Positions 50,724-62,314 of a stretch of 64,000 bases of DNA are shown here, one piece after another. Within the stretch, counting starts at the first letter, position 1; each line of letters begins with the position of its first letter. Origin of the DNA: Chrysophaeum taylorii (taxonomy: Eukaryota; Sar; Pelagophyceae; Pelagomonadales; Pelagomonadaceae); the NCBI GenBank assembly GCA_029834535.1, contig JAQMWT010000203.1, positions 1 through 64,000 of the forward strand. Reading direction: 5' to 3'. A program made the translations under genes and the position numbers. The notes under the pieces are model-generated. The model was not told where the DNA came from. It made no database searches and saw only the letters and a list, made by a program, of their open reading frames with translations.

Positions 50724-53700
50724 TCAGAGCCTTAATTTGAGAGTCTGCGGAGCGGCAGCTCGAACCGAAGTTTCGGCCTCGTGAGTGATCTTGTTGCCCC
50801 TGCGCACGCACATCTCTATTCACTCGGCAAAGTTCAAAATACGCACCGAAGATCGAGTTCTTCGAGCACATCGTCGTTTTCTTCGAGGAGTCTCATCATA
50901 TCCGCGGCGCCGTTGTCGCTGATCTTGTTGCGACTGCGAGAAACACGCAGGTTGCATCATACGGAGACATCCAAACAAACAAGTCTGAAAGATTATTATG
51001 CGTTGCTCGAATGAACACGCACCTAAGATAGAGCACCTTGAGCGCCTTGTTCGTTTTGAGGGAATCCAAAAGGGCAACAGCGCCCTCATCACCAATTTCG
51101 TTCGAGCTGCGAGGAGCATTCGGGGTGAGATGGTATTACGCGCGGAACAAGGAGGCGGGTTGTCTGTCACTGCGATTCTTTGGAGACACGACACGACACG
51201 ACACGACACGACACGACACGACACGACACGACACGACACGACACGACACGACACGACCCGACCCGCTGCTGGGAGCTTCCTCTCGTTGTGAAGAAACAAC
51301 AACATCAACAACAAAGGTGGGGACGAAAACGCACCATAGATAGAGCGTCTGGAGCGCGTTGTTTGTGTTGAGGGCCCTAGAAATGGCCGTAGCGCCATCG
51401 TTGCGGATGTCGTTGTGGCTGCGAGAGGCAATCAGGATGAGATGGTAGCACAGCAATCATGCGCGGAACAACAAGGTTGGGATTATCGGCGAAAAAATTT
51501 GTTGAAGACGTGATGCGCTCTATAGTTGTGAAGAGACAGAACAACAGCGCATGCCCAGGACTTGTTTCAAAAATACGCACTTAAGCCAGAGTTCCTTGAG
51601 CGCCGCATTTGATTCGAGTGACTCCGAAAGAAGAGCCACGATTCACGCCGATTTTGTTGGAGCTGCGCGAAGCACTCGGGGTAAGACGCAGCAGTGTCAC
51701 GCGAGGCCAACATCAAAAATAAGCACGGGAAAGAATTCTCGGTAGTGTAATTTGTGGGAAACAAACAAACAAACAAACAAACAACGCTGGGGGATCTCAC
51801 AGATTAGACAACAACTTATCCGTAGTTCGAAATCCTCACCTTAGGTCGAGCTTATTGAGGGTCGTGCTTGAATTGAGCAACATTTCCGAAACAGCCTTCG
51901 CGCCGTCCTCGCCAACGTTGTTTTCGCTGCGAGAAGCACCAAGATGATGGTGTTAAAGCAATCACGCGAGCATAACATCGGAACACAGAGGGATTGTCGT
52001 GGTCGGAGCGACGCGCTCGCAACTCTCGAGGCAACAATATATATGTTGCGAGAGTTCTTTTCTTCCGAAACACGCACCCGAGATAGAGCACCTCGAGCGG
52101 CGGCGGCGGCGCCTTGATAGCTTTGAGCGCCGCCGAAAGTGCCGCCGCGTCCTCACATTCGATGCTATTGCGACTGCGAGAAGCACTCGGGGTGAGATGG
52201 TATCCACAACACGCATGGACAAGACAGGGTAGTTTGGGCGTGTACTGTCGTTCGATGCGCTCGAAGCGCTAATCGCGGAGAGGACGCGGTTCGAAATACG
52301 CACGCGAGATTTAAAGAACTTTGAGCGATTTGTTTGTTTTGAGGGAATTCAAAATAGCAACAGCGCCCTCATCACTGATCTTGTTGTCACTGCGAGAAGT
52401 GATTCGGGATGAGATACTATTACAGCAATCGGAACAACGAGGACGAGCGAGAGATTATTGGTATGATTTCTTGCTAAGGAGGCACGACGCGCGCTCTTGA
52501 ACAGACAAAACAACCGTTGTGGGGATCTCTCTTTTTTTCTTAGTACGTACGCACAATAGGCAGAGTTCCCGGAGCGCATTGTTTGTTTCGAGCATTTTCG
52601 AAATAGCGAGCGCGCCCGCGTTGCCAATATTACTGGAGCTGCGAGCGAGCCGGCATCAAACGCGCAGGAACAACGTCGGAACAAGGATGAGTATACTCAG
52701 CGACATTCGCTCCAGAGACTCATGTTCCGCTGGGAAATCTCGTCTTCGAGAGACAACAACAGCGGGGACACTCTTGCTCGAAATACAAAAAACGTACGCG
52801 AGATAGAGCTCCCGGAGCGTCGTATTCGTTTCGAGCGTACTGGAAATCGCCGTAGCGCCCTCGTCGCCAATTTTTATCTCGCTGCGAGAAGCACGCGGGC
52901 TGAGATGGCATCAAAGCACTCACGACTTAAGGAACAACAAGGATAAACAACGCACCCAAAAGACCCAAGCAAGAGCTTTCGGAGCGTCATGTTTGTCTTG
53001 AGCGCAGCTGAAACGGCCGCCGCACCCTCCGCGTCGATGTTGTCGTAGCTGCGAGCAACGCACGAGAGCCATCCACGGCAGCAGACGAGGGACGAGCGGA
53101 TGATGGCCGAGACCGCCCGCGGAACAAACAAAAAACGAACGAATTATAAAGGAAAGGTCATCGGGCACTGCGAAGCACGTAAGATTAAGTTCGGCGTCCT
53201 CTCGGATTCCGACTGCGATTTCTGCCTTTCGTGCCGCGTCCTCGACGCGAGAGCTCTCGAAGCTGCGTCACGAGTTAAACCGCATTATTTATTCGCGCGA
53301 CGTGCGAAAAGGCTACGTACCACTGCTGCAACCGAAGGAAAGAGAACTTCCGACCAAGCGTGGGGATCTCGTCAGCGAAAAGCGACTTCGTATCGTCCAG
53401 CGTTCCAAGGTAGCCGTTCCGATCGAGCAGAAACTCGAAAAGAAGTTTCGAATCCAGAAGGGGCTCCTCGGTCGCCGGGTTGCGGAAGCCGTGCGAGACA
53501 GCGAACGTGTGCTCGCGAAGAACAAGCACGAGCATATCGCATAAGAGCTTTTCGCGATCATCGGCCCTATTCCAGAGCGAGACCCCCCCAGCACGCTGCG
53601 CGTCGACGGCTCGCTTTACACGCTCGTCGCGAAGAAGCTCCTCGACCAGCAGCTTCAAATTATTGCCGACGTATTTGGCATTCACCCCGAGGCCACCCAT

Positions 53701-54567
53701 GACCACTGTTGCGCTCATGGCGATCTTGATGGCTAGGATCTTCTGTTCTGTGGTGCTGACCTTGTAAAAAGCGCTGATCGCAAAATCTCGAACTTTGGCG
53801 GCCTCGTCGCGGAGAAAAATCACGTAGTCGTTCTTCTTGAGCTCATCCTCAGATGAAATTGACAACGCCGAGTCCCTGTAATTCACGAGCAGCGACTTGA
53901 GCATGAAGAAAGCGGTATTGAGATCGGCCGTGCGGAGCACGTCGAGGCTTTCGATGACCTTCGTTGCGTCTTCTTTCAGGGTTTCGATGATCGCGTCGCG
54001 CGTCTCGCTGCCGCCGCCGTATCTCACGATCAGATTTTTCAGAATTCGTAGACAGAATTCAATGGGCAAGGCTAACTTAAGCTCGAAACGGAAGCCGTCC
54101 AGCAGAGAGGCGCCAGAAGCCCCAATCCGAAGTGCGGGCGCGTTGGCTTCCACCGTCAGAACTTCAGATTCGCGAAACTCTTGACCCCCCTCATCGCGGT
54201 CCGAGCGAGGCGGCCCTCGCACGTCCGCGACGATCGTTGACGCGAGGTTGTCGGCGGTCAACGCTCGAGAAGCCCGCAGCGACACAACGTGGTCGGACAT
54301 CGACTTGCCGGACTCCCGCCACTGCTGGCGGAACGCCCGCCACTTCACGAAAGATACGCGCCCGTTCCGTTTCCGATCGAGGGCGTCGAAGAAGGCAGTG
54401 CGCGCTTCGGGGCTCAGCGAACTAGGATGCATATAGAAGCACAGGTCGAAGGCCTCATCTAACAGTTCGTCGACCGGAACCGATTCTCGAGCTTCTTCTT
54501 CCACGTCGAGGCGGCGCTTGAGCTCGGCGAAGCAGGCCTCGGCGTTGTCGGGGTCAAAGGCGGCCAT
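50724..54567 (-). CDS. 12-exon LRR (ribonuclease-inhibitor type) protein with long N-terminal exon
   Basis: Proposed exons (minus): 54567-53321, 53048-52956, 52881-52798, 52638-52555, 52389-52304, 52173-52078, 51926-51840, 51662-51581, 51418-51335, 51106-51023, 50933-50847, 50799-50724. Exon 1 (415 codons plus 2 nt) starts MAAFDPDNAEACFAELKRRL and holds a degenerate EF-hand-like loop (DALDRKRNGRVSFVKW, about 61-76) and helical regions. Each later exon encodes one LRR, e.g. HNDIRNDGATAISRALNTNN followed by ALQTLYL, or SNEIGDEGAVALLDSLKTNK. All start one base into a codon and end two bases into the next; introns (47-272 nt) begin GTGCGT, GTACGT or GTGAGG and end CGCAG. Exon 12 ends in TGA (50724). 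Exon 52389-52304 has an in-frame TAA, and 51662-51581 is 2 nt short; both could be skipped without changing frame. RI-type LRRs bind proteins. Joining exon 1 to the LRR exons is inferred from donor GTACGT at 53320 and matching phase. Confidence 0.65.
51186..51257. repeat. (CGACA)n pentanucleotide microsatellite in an LRR intron
   Basis: About 14 ACACG/CGACA units, wholly within the intron 51334-51107 of the LRR gene. Confidence 0.95.
51765..51783. repeat. (AAAC)n microsatellite
   Basis: Five units, in the intron between LRR exons 51926-51840 and 51662-51581. Confidence 0.9.
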
Positions 54568-55304
54568 CTCTGATGATCTCGATCTGTCGGCGCAACGTTT
54601 CTTTGTGGAATTTATTCTCTTCCGCAAGGTGGGTGGTGTCAAGACGTTGCGGCACCTTCCTCAAGAAGACGTTGGATTTCCGGTCAAAAAGTAGCCTGTC
54701 AAAAAGTAGGGCTTTTTAAGGTAGAGAATCCCAGCGACAAGCAGAGAGACTTGGACGAGAAAGACGCAGGCCAAGTTGCGACGAGCGCAGTTACTACTTT
54801 CGCTGGCCGGTGGAGCACCGACCGAGGGTGGGTCCACCAAATGAATGCGGCGTGGTGGAGGTCTACACTATGGGAAAAGGATGCTTCTCCTATCGCTTAG
54901 GAGGCGGCGAACGGCCCACCGCTTTCTTCTTCTTCTTCTTCTTCAAATGCCTCAAACACGTGCTGGCGAGGCGTCGAGACGTCCAAAGTCTTTCTTTCTC
55001 CGCAGCGTTGGACGAGAATCCGTCCATCGCAAGGGGGAGGATCATTCATCACCCTGCGCAAGTAGTATATCTGCGCCTCTAGTAGCTTCCGGGTGCTCGC
55101 TCGCGTCGAAAAAGGTGCGGAGTCGAGCATCCTTAACGACTACCGAGCGGGCCTTCCCCATGATCGGCTCGTGTCGTCGCTCGCGAATTGGTAATTTATT
55201 GCATCGCTCGCGGGTAAGCGTAAAACAAAATTCCGGTAGAAGGGGTACTACAAAGGGTACATATCTTTCCAACAAAGCGATGAACTACTGTTCCTGTGAG
55301 ATGA
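54568..55304. other. Intergenic stretch, no gene seen
   Basis: Upstream region of the LRR gene. Contains a short duplication (AAAAAGTAGCCTGTCAAAAAGTAGGG at 54688-54713) and a (CTT)n tract at about 54924-54944. No TATA box is obvious. Confidence 0.35.
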
Positions 55305-55607
55305 GAATGTCGTCGGCTTGCTGAGATCGCAGTCGCAGGCTGGGCTGACGAGATCAAGGAGCCGCCCGTGCGGAAGAAGATTCCAAAGAAAAAGAAAAAG
55401 CCAAAGCCGGTCGTTCCTCCGCGCTTCGTTTCGCGAGCCGTTGCGCCGCGGACAGTCGAATCGCCCGTCGACGAGGCGCCCCCGACTCCGAAGATTCTCC
55501 CCTTCCCCGACTTTGACGACTCCTGGCCCGGCCAGCCGCAAAAGCCGATGTTCGAGGGTTTCAGAACGAGGCTCCGCGCGGTTCTCTGCAAACGACGAGC
55601 CGCATAA
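55305..55607 (+). CDS. Lys/Pro-rich coding exon candidate
   Basis: A frame open from about 55307 to TAA 55605-55607 without an ATG before the readable part: AEIAVAGWADEIKEPPVRKK, IPKKKKKPKPVVPPRFVSRA, then VDEAPPTPKILPFPDFDDSW, PGQPQKPMFEGFRTRL. Codon-like regularity and the clean stop suggest a 3' exon of a small basic protein whose first exon lies upstream. The KKIPKKKKKPKP run could be a nuclear localisation signal. No family recognised. Confidence 0.35.
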   Translation, partial: ECRRLAEIAVAGWADEIKEPPVRKKIPKKKKKPKPVVPPRFVSRAVAPRTVESPVDEAPPTPKILPFPDFDDSWPGQPQKPMFEGFRTRLRAVLCKRRAA

Positions 55608-55754
55608 GATGGCGCTTCTTATTCCTCTCTCGAGACGATAATAGGGGCCATTAAGAAACGTCGCCGCTCTAGCGAGCCGATAATTAGTGCCAGCGCGCTG
55701 TGACAGCCCTGTGTATCGAAAAGTTATGTTTGAATATACAGTATATCCCCCGGT

Positions 55755-58700
55755 GCCACTCCGTCAGAGGGGCCATCGCGCCCGCCACAGGCCTCTCTCT
55801 GAGCGCGTGTTGAACCTTCATAACGTCGGAGGGGAGGGGTCACCGTAGGCCAAGGCGGCGAAGAATCCCGCTGCGTGGCGCCCGCGACGCAGCGACGACT
55901 TGTGCGAGACGGCGAATGCGTTTTCCGCACGAACAAACTCCAAGGCGCGGGGGGTCCCTCCTCGACTTGGGGAGGATTTTGTCGGTGACGGGCGAACTTC
56001 CCGTCACCTTCTACGCGTGCTCGACTATCTGCCGGAAGGACTGACTTCGCTCCAACGAAGAAAGCCTATTCAAGCGCGAGGTGCACGCGATGAGTCCGCC
56101 GCCGACTCTCCGACGCGCTCACGCGGCATCTGAACACGGACATTCGGCCTGGCGACGTTGTCCACGTCTTCGCGATCTATCGCCCCATCGTAACTTCCTC
56201 GAGTGCGACGGCGCGGTCGAAATTCGCTCCACTACGACTCAAGCTTGGGGACGGTCCTGTTCACACCATCACGAACGGCAGGGCTTGCATGGGGCTCGAG
56301 TCGCGCGGCATATCTCAGTCCACCGCCGCCGAAGCGAAAATCGATGTCGGGTGGGCCGCTGCGTAGCTCGACCAAGAAGGAGCTCCAAAAGCAACAGCTG
56401 TCGTAACTCGAGCAGCAGTTAGCGACGTTGCGCGCCAGCCTCGAGTCGCAGTCCGACCGCGACGCAGCGCACGACGGCGCTCTCAACGCTGAGGTGGTGG
56501 CTGCGGCGGCGGAGGAGCGCCGAGAGCAGGCCGAGTTGCAGCTGGAGAAGGCTGTCCGTGTCGCGGCAGCTCGAGAGAAGCGGCTCAAGGTGCTGATCAA
56601 CCGACACAAAGACGCCAATTCCAAGCAGCGCTCCCGCGACGCCGAGAAGCTCGAAGCTAAGATTGCCGAGCTCGAGGCCACCATGCACCAGACGGACGAG
56701 GTGGCCAAGGAAGCGGCCGCGGCCGCCGGTGGAGACGCACCCGTGCTCGGCTCTCGCGTTCGAATCCGAAGGAGTACGGCAAGCTCCAGTCCAGCTACGC
56801 CGACGTCAACAAGCTCAACCGCGAGCTTCTATTGGATCTCTTCGCCGTCGCCGAAGGGCGCGCCGAGGCCAAGGAGGAGGAGGTCGGGCGGCTGCAAGAG
56901 CGAGTCGAAGAGCTTGATCAGCAACGGGCGCAGATCTGGGTGCCTTCGAAGCCACAGGGCGCCGGCTCTGGGACGCCCTGGACGTCCAAGCTCCGGCGGC
57001 TGTACATGAAGCTTATGGCACTTCGCGTGCCGCCGGCCGAGATCTCCGAGGCTGTCGCGTCGGTCGTCTTAGCGGTGCCGGGTCCCGAGCTCGCCGCGGA
57101 GCTCGAACTGCCGAGTACGGATTTCGCGCGTAAGCTGCGCGGCGAGATGGGCCAACTCCAGGAACTTCTGGTCGCTTTGGAGCTCAACGAATCCGGCGTC
57201 GCCTCGGTGCCCACGGACGCCTCGCGTATGGACGGCATCGAGATCGGGACGGCGCACATCACGACCAAGAACGGCAAGGACATGACGCTGCCGTGCTACG
57301 AGCTTGCCGACCAGACCGCGGCCGGCGAGGCCCAAAGTCTGGCTGCCCGCTTCGCGTCTATGGATCGGCTACTGGAGCACGCGCGCAACACCGTCGCGGC
57401 GCGTCACAGGAACGAGGCTGCGCGCGCTGCCCTGCCAGCAGCTGAGTCGACATCTCTCCTCCAGCTTGACGGCGCGGCGATCGAGGCCGACAACGCAAAA
57501 GTCGCTCTTGCGACAAGGCGCGAGCTCGAAAAGCTGGTGTCGGAGGCCGCCAAGCGCACCTTCATCAACAAGGGGGGCGAGGACGCCTGGAACGCGCTGT
57601 CAGACTCGGAGCGATGGCACGAGGCCAAGCCCTATCAAGCCAACTGCATGCGGCATCTCGGTCCGTCATTCTCGATTTTTCTTTTAAATAGATCCACCGC
57701 GCAGGCAACACGTTTCTGGATGGTGGCGCGGCATTCGAGGCCAAGCTGCTGGCCACCCTTCTGAAAGACTTCGTTCCCAAGTTCAACGAACTCCGTCTGA
57801 CGTCCGACCTTGACAAGGTCATCCATCCACGCCGTTTCTAAGTGCTTTGGCGAGGGCATCAAGCGGTACGGCGGCAGCTTTGGCGCCGACCTGCGCGCCT
57901 ACTTGGCTAAGGAGTGCACCGACGAGCTCTATCTGAGGCTCGGCCGCACGGGCAAGGGGACCCGTCAAGATGCTCGAACTGCCTCGGCCTGGATCGTCGT
58001 CCATAACCCCCGGCTGCTCGACGCATACATGGACAACAAGCTCTACTCGACGCAAAACGTGCTCCGGGACAACCTCTACGCCACCCTCACATCCAAAGAG
58101 GTCGTGGGTGCCTTATACGCCCGCGCCGTCATAGAAGACAAGTTTACTGTCCCTTTCCGCTTCTTTGCAGCCTCTACGGAGCTCGAGGGCAGGACCGTCC
58201 TGGACATGGCGCCGATCCTCGACCAGACGCGCGCCTTCTTCCACACTTGCATCGACAACCCGGACAAGGTGGCTACTCTCGACTACCAGGCCTTGGACGT
58301 CAATGAGGAGATCGAGGCCTACCAGGAGTTTTCGGCCGTCCGCTCTGAGCGCTCAGTCGATGGCAAGACCTCGATCCGCGACGTCGCGGCCGTCCGCGAC
58401 ATCATCTTCGGTGAGCTCGACCCGCAGATCAAGGGTGTCATGCTCAAGATCATTAAGGCCTGGGGCGAGGGCTGCCTCCACACCTTCAACAATGGTCAGG
58501 CGACGCGCTATGTGGACGGCGGCGAGCTGGCCAAGGCGAACCAGACAGATGAGCTCAAGACGGCGTACGCTGGCTCGAAACGTCACACGAACCGCTGCGA
58601 AAGCCAATTTGGAGGCGCCAAGTACCACAGCAGAATCTTTCCCTCGAGCAACATCTCGAGTATCTGCGGTGTCATTGCCTGCAGTAGGGATGATGTGTTT

Positions 58701-60190
58701 GGCCGCCTTGGTGACTCGATCCATGCCCAGCGTAGCACGCAGGTCGATGACGACGGCGCGAGCGGGTTGACCGTGAAGCGCCGGCGCAAGGATGAGCAGA
58801 GCGATGGAGTGTTGGGCGAGCTCTCAACCCAGATCGCGGCCGCGGCGCTCGAGACTGCTCGCCGCTCACGTGCGGATTGGACAGCCGACGCGAGGGCTCA
58901 GCACGAAGCTGCACAAGAGCGCCGTCGCGACAAGGATCGAGAGGCACGGGAGAAGGCGTTCAACCGCCAAGTCGAGGCTTTGGCCAAGGCCAAGTCGGCC
59001 CTCGAGGTCACGCCCATCATCGTCGAATTGGATCTCCACGATGGGAGCGTGACTCTGCAAAAAATCACTCGCGACCTTTCCACTTACCTTGCTTCGCTCT
59101 CGTCGGACGCAGAACGATCCCACGCGCTGACTGGGCAGATCAAGCGGTATGTCTTGGGCATGGGGCTGAAAGAGCTCCGGCCCAAGTCCAACACGTCGAC
59201 GACCGACGCAAATATCGGCAAGGCCGGCAGCACTGTAAACGTGGATTTTCTGACCGAAACACCGGAGCGGATATTTTCGATGTTAAAATCTGATAAAGCT
59301 TTTCCCGTTAGTGTATGAGGCCGCGGTGCCATCGGAGCAGCGACGGTGCTTGCCCGAGTTTGGTACATCGACCGATTTCCGTCGTTCTTTCGAGGCCCGT
59401 CGCCTCGCGAGCGACGAGGATCTCCATGCCCAAGCCGACGAGCAAATCGCGAAGCGGAAGCGACCTGCAGCTCCGACACGAAAGCGATGGCGACGTTCGA
59501 CGACAATCTGATCGGCAAACGCGTGGAGGTGCTGACGAAGTTCGACGGGTACGAAGATCTCTACTGGAATCGGAGCGTTATCGATGCAGTCAGCAAACCC
59601 GGGATGCACGGGCGGCAACGTCGTTACGGCTGGATTTACTTCGTCTACGAGAGGGAGGATAAAGAGACCTGGTTCAACGCGAACCGCCCCTCGTACTTCA
59701 ACGGCTGCAAGGCCATCTCTTGGCGCTTTGTAATGGACCTTGAACCTCTCGTCGACGTGGAAGACTATCCCGAGCGCCCGCAAGCTGAGCCCAAGGATGA
59801 AGACAACGATTCGTGACGTCCCGACGCAACGGGCCCCAAGACGAGCCACGGACAGCCCCGGACTAGCCGAGGTCGCGTCTCCGACTCACTTCCTCGCTCC
59901 AAACTCAACGGCACCTTCCCCCCAGCTGCCCTGCGCATTGTTGACGCCGCAACGCGTCTTAGCGCCTCACGTGTATCGTATATACTGCCCAGAACGGCGC
60001 CTCCGACGACCAAGTAGGACGATTATCAGCGCTAGCAGTGCTGAAATTGGAGATAGTAAGTCCGGACCACCACCGCAGAGTGTCTCCCTTGGATGTATCT
60101 CCCGCGATCATAAGAATAAACCGCGAGTTTTTCGGGTCGGCTTCGGTGTGGCCGTGCACCGCAGGTTTCTTAATTGCCCCCACAAAAAGT
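55755..60190 (+). mobile_element. Element C: longest copy of the large transposon-like element
   Basis: The only copy with the middle region. ORF ATG at about 56346; an in-frame TAA (CAA in element A) at about 56403. After the shared indel near 56755, MDLFAVAEGRAEAKEEEVGR continues from 56835 through DFARKLRGEMGQLQELLVAL, MDGIEIGTAHITTKNGKDMT, GEDAWNALSDSERWHEAKPY and ANCMRHLG. A 44-nt intron (57661-57704, GTCCGT...GCGCAG) then joins in frame to NTFLDGGAAFEAKLLATLLK. A 4-bp duplication (TCCATCCA at about 57822) breaks the frame before VSKCFGEGIKRYGGSFGADL. The rest is open to 59318 (IEDKFTVPFRFFAASTELEG, SKRHTNRCESQFGGAKYHSR), followed by the Tudor-like tail (MATFDDNLIGKRVEVLTKFD, ending 59816). 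About 3.5 kb of coding length. The NRCES-x-FG block recalls the last acidic residue region of other algal transposon proteins; a DDE/RNase H-like fold is unproven. Confidence 0.65.
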
Positions 60191-60218
60191 TTCCTAACTA
60201 CTAATCGACAGATGTTTT

Positions 60219-60251
<33 letters not shown>

Positions 60252-60264
60252 TTGTCCCTCGATT

Positions 60265-60725
60265 TAGGGTAAGGATCAGGTAGGCGCGAGAGTAAGGATC
60301 AGGTAGGCGCGAGAGAGCCAGACAGTGATCCTCCAAGCCGTCTACGGCGACCTCGCAGACTATTTCCACGAGCCGCGGCGGCTCTTTCAGCGCGCCATTC
60401 TCACGCCCCGTCGAAACGATGTTGTCGATGCTGACAACGCGCGCATGACCGCGGACATGATCGATCGTGTCGTTGTCACCGAGGCTCCTCCAACCTGTAT
60501 CCCGTAAGGCCCGCCGACGCCAAACGATCACCAAGAGCCAGGGCCAGACGCCCCGCGAGGTCGGCGTCCTCTTGGCGAAGCCCGTCTTCTGCCACGTCCA
60601 GCTCTACGTGGCTCTCTGTCGATCGGCAACCCCGAGGATATCCTCTTCTGAGTCGACGACTCCACCCTACCCCACACGTGCTGCGCAATACCGATAAGCC
60701 CCCTCCCGGCGTCTACACGCGCACG
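60265..60725 (+). pseudogene. Helitron/PIF1-type helicase fragment, copy H2 (internally deleted)
   Basis: Keeps VYGDLADYFHEPRRLFQRAI (60339-60398) and the terminal KSQGQTPREVGVLLAKPVFC HVQLYVAL blocks (about 60532-60610), but GACCGCGGACATGATCGATC shows a deletion of the about 180-bp middle present in H1 and H3. Confidence 0.6.
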
Positions 60726-61129
60726 GTAGGTGAACTTACTGGGACCACGTGAACTTACTGGGGTTTGAGATTGGGACTAGGTGAACTGAGTGACCAGGTG
60801 AAACTGGGACCAGGTGTGAACATACTGGGGTTTTTAGAGTAAAGGGTTTTTAGAGTAAACTCAAAGGTTGGCGGCGCGTGCGGATCAAAGCAGCTTAGAT
60901 TGGCGGAGGCGAGAGCGACGAGCTCAAAGGAGTTGGTGTGAGCTGGGTGAACTTACTGGCCAGGTGAACTTATATGAAACTTACTGGGACCAGGTGAACT
61001 TACTGGGGTTAGAGATTGGGACTAGGTGAACTTACTGGCCTGCACTTGTCTTGTCCTAACTACTAATCGACAGATGTTTTTCTGTTTGTTTGTTTGTCTG
61101 TCTGTCTGTTTGTCCCTCGATTTAGGGTA

Positions 61130-61770
61130 AGGATCAGGTAGGCGCGAGAGTAAGGATCATGTAGGCCCGCGAGGCAGCCATTGATCCTCGAAGCCGTCTA
61201 CGGCGACCTCGCAGACTATTTCCACGACCCGCGGCGGCTCTTTTAGCCAGCGCGCCATTCTCACGCCCCGTCGAAACGATGTTGTCGATGCTGACAACGC
61301 GCGCATGACCGCGGCCTTTTTTCCCGGAGACGAGGCGTCGGAGTTCTTTTCGGCTGACTAGGCTGGGTCGGAAGACGACGCCTCGCTCTTTACAGTAGAG
61401 TTTTCAACTCCCTGACAACCAACGGCATGCTGACTTTGATCGCGAGCTTAAAGTCTTCGCAACCTCGACCCGTCGCACGGCCACTGCAACGGTACCAGAT
61501 ACATGATCGATAGTGTCGTTGTCACCGAGGCTCCTCCAACCTGTATCCCTCAAGCCCCACCGACGCCAAACGATCAACAAGAGCCAGAGGCAGACGCCCC
61601 GCGAGGTCGGCGTCCTCTTGCCCAAGCCCGTCTTCTGCCACGTCCAGCTCTACGTGGCTCTCTGTCGATCGGCAACCCCGAGGATATCGTCTTCTGAGTC
61701 GACGACTCCACCCTACCCCACACGTGCTGCGCAATACCGATAAGCCCCCTCACGGCGTCTACACGCGCAC
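61130..61770 (+). pseudogene. Helitron/PIF1-type helicase fragment, copy H3
   Basis: Same block order as H1, including the middle region (FPGDEASEFFSAD at about 61321, LRNLDP-type block rendered ATSTRRTATATVPDT in a shifted frame). The terminal part reads INKSQRQTPREVGVLLPKPV then FCHVQLYVALCRS (about 61575-61680). Broken frames. Confidence 0.6.
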
Positions 61771-61774
61771 TGTA

Positions 61775-62112
61775 GGTGAACTTACTGGGACCAGGTGAAC
61801 TTACTGGGGTTGGAGATTGGGACTAGGTGAGCTGAGTGACCAGGTGAACTTACTGAGACCAAGTGAACTTACAGGGGTTTTTAGAGTGAACGCAAAGGCG
61901 AGCGGCGTGTACGGATCAAAGCAGCTTAGATTGGCGGAGGTGAGAGCGACGAGCTCGAAGGAGAGTGGGGTGAGTGGATGTGAGCACGAGTGGGCTTACA
62001 CCGAACTTACTGGGATTAGAGATTGGGACTAGGTGAACTTACTGGGGCCAGGTGAACTTACTGGGGTTAGAGATTGGGACTAGGTGAACTTACTGGCGAA
62101 CTTACTGGCCTG
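61775..62112. repeat. Minisatellite GGTGAACTTACTGGG-type, copy 3
   Basis: As at 44665-45010, including the embedded GCGGCGTGTACGGATCAAAG block. A shorter version lies at about 60725-61045. Confidence 0.85.
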
Positions 62113-62193
62113 CACTTGTATTCCACTAAAAAAACGGCGAGGGCACCACAGTTTTGTTACTTTATATAATAAAGAAACTGAAGTGTGACCACG

Positions 62194-62305
62194 ATGGTAC
62201 ATATCACCGGTAGAACACCGCTTCCCGTCAGCTCAGCGAAGTTAAGCCCGGTCGAGCCTGGTTAGTACTACGGTTGGTGACAACGTTGGAACACCGGGTT
62301 ACTAT
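62194..62305 (+). rRNA. 5S rRNA gene (unit 4)
   Basis: Differs from unit 2 by only a few bases near the 3' end (TACTAT for TACCAT, which weakens helix I by one pair). The internal box A and box C regions are identical. TTTATATAAT lies 33 bases upstream and T7 just after (62308-62314). It directly precedes element D, as unit 2 precedes element B. Confidence 0.75.
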
Positions 62306-62314
62306 CGTTTTTTT

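Larger units (their letters stand above)
60192..62115. repeat. Tandem duplication of the Helitron-fragment unit
   Basis: TCCTAACTACTAATCGACAG at 60192-60211 and again at about 61053-61072 marks two units of about 0.86-1.06 kb. Each unit consists of a TCTG/TTTG microsatellite (60218-60256; 61081-61115), the helicase fragment, and the minisatellite. GTAAGGATCAGGTAGGCGCG is itself doubled at 60268-60311. Confidence 0.75.
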
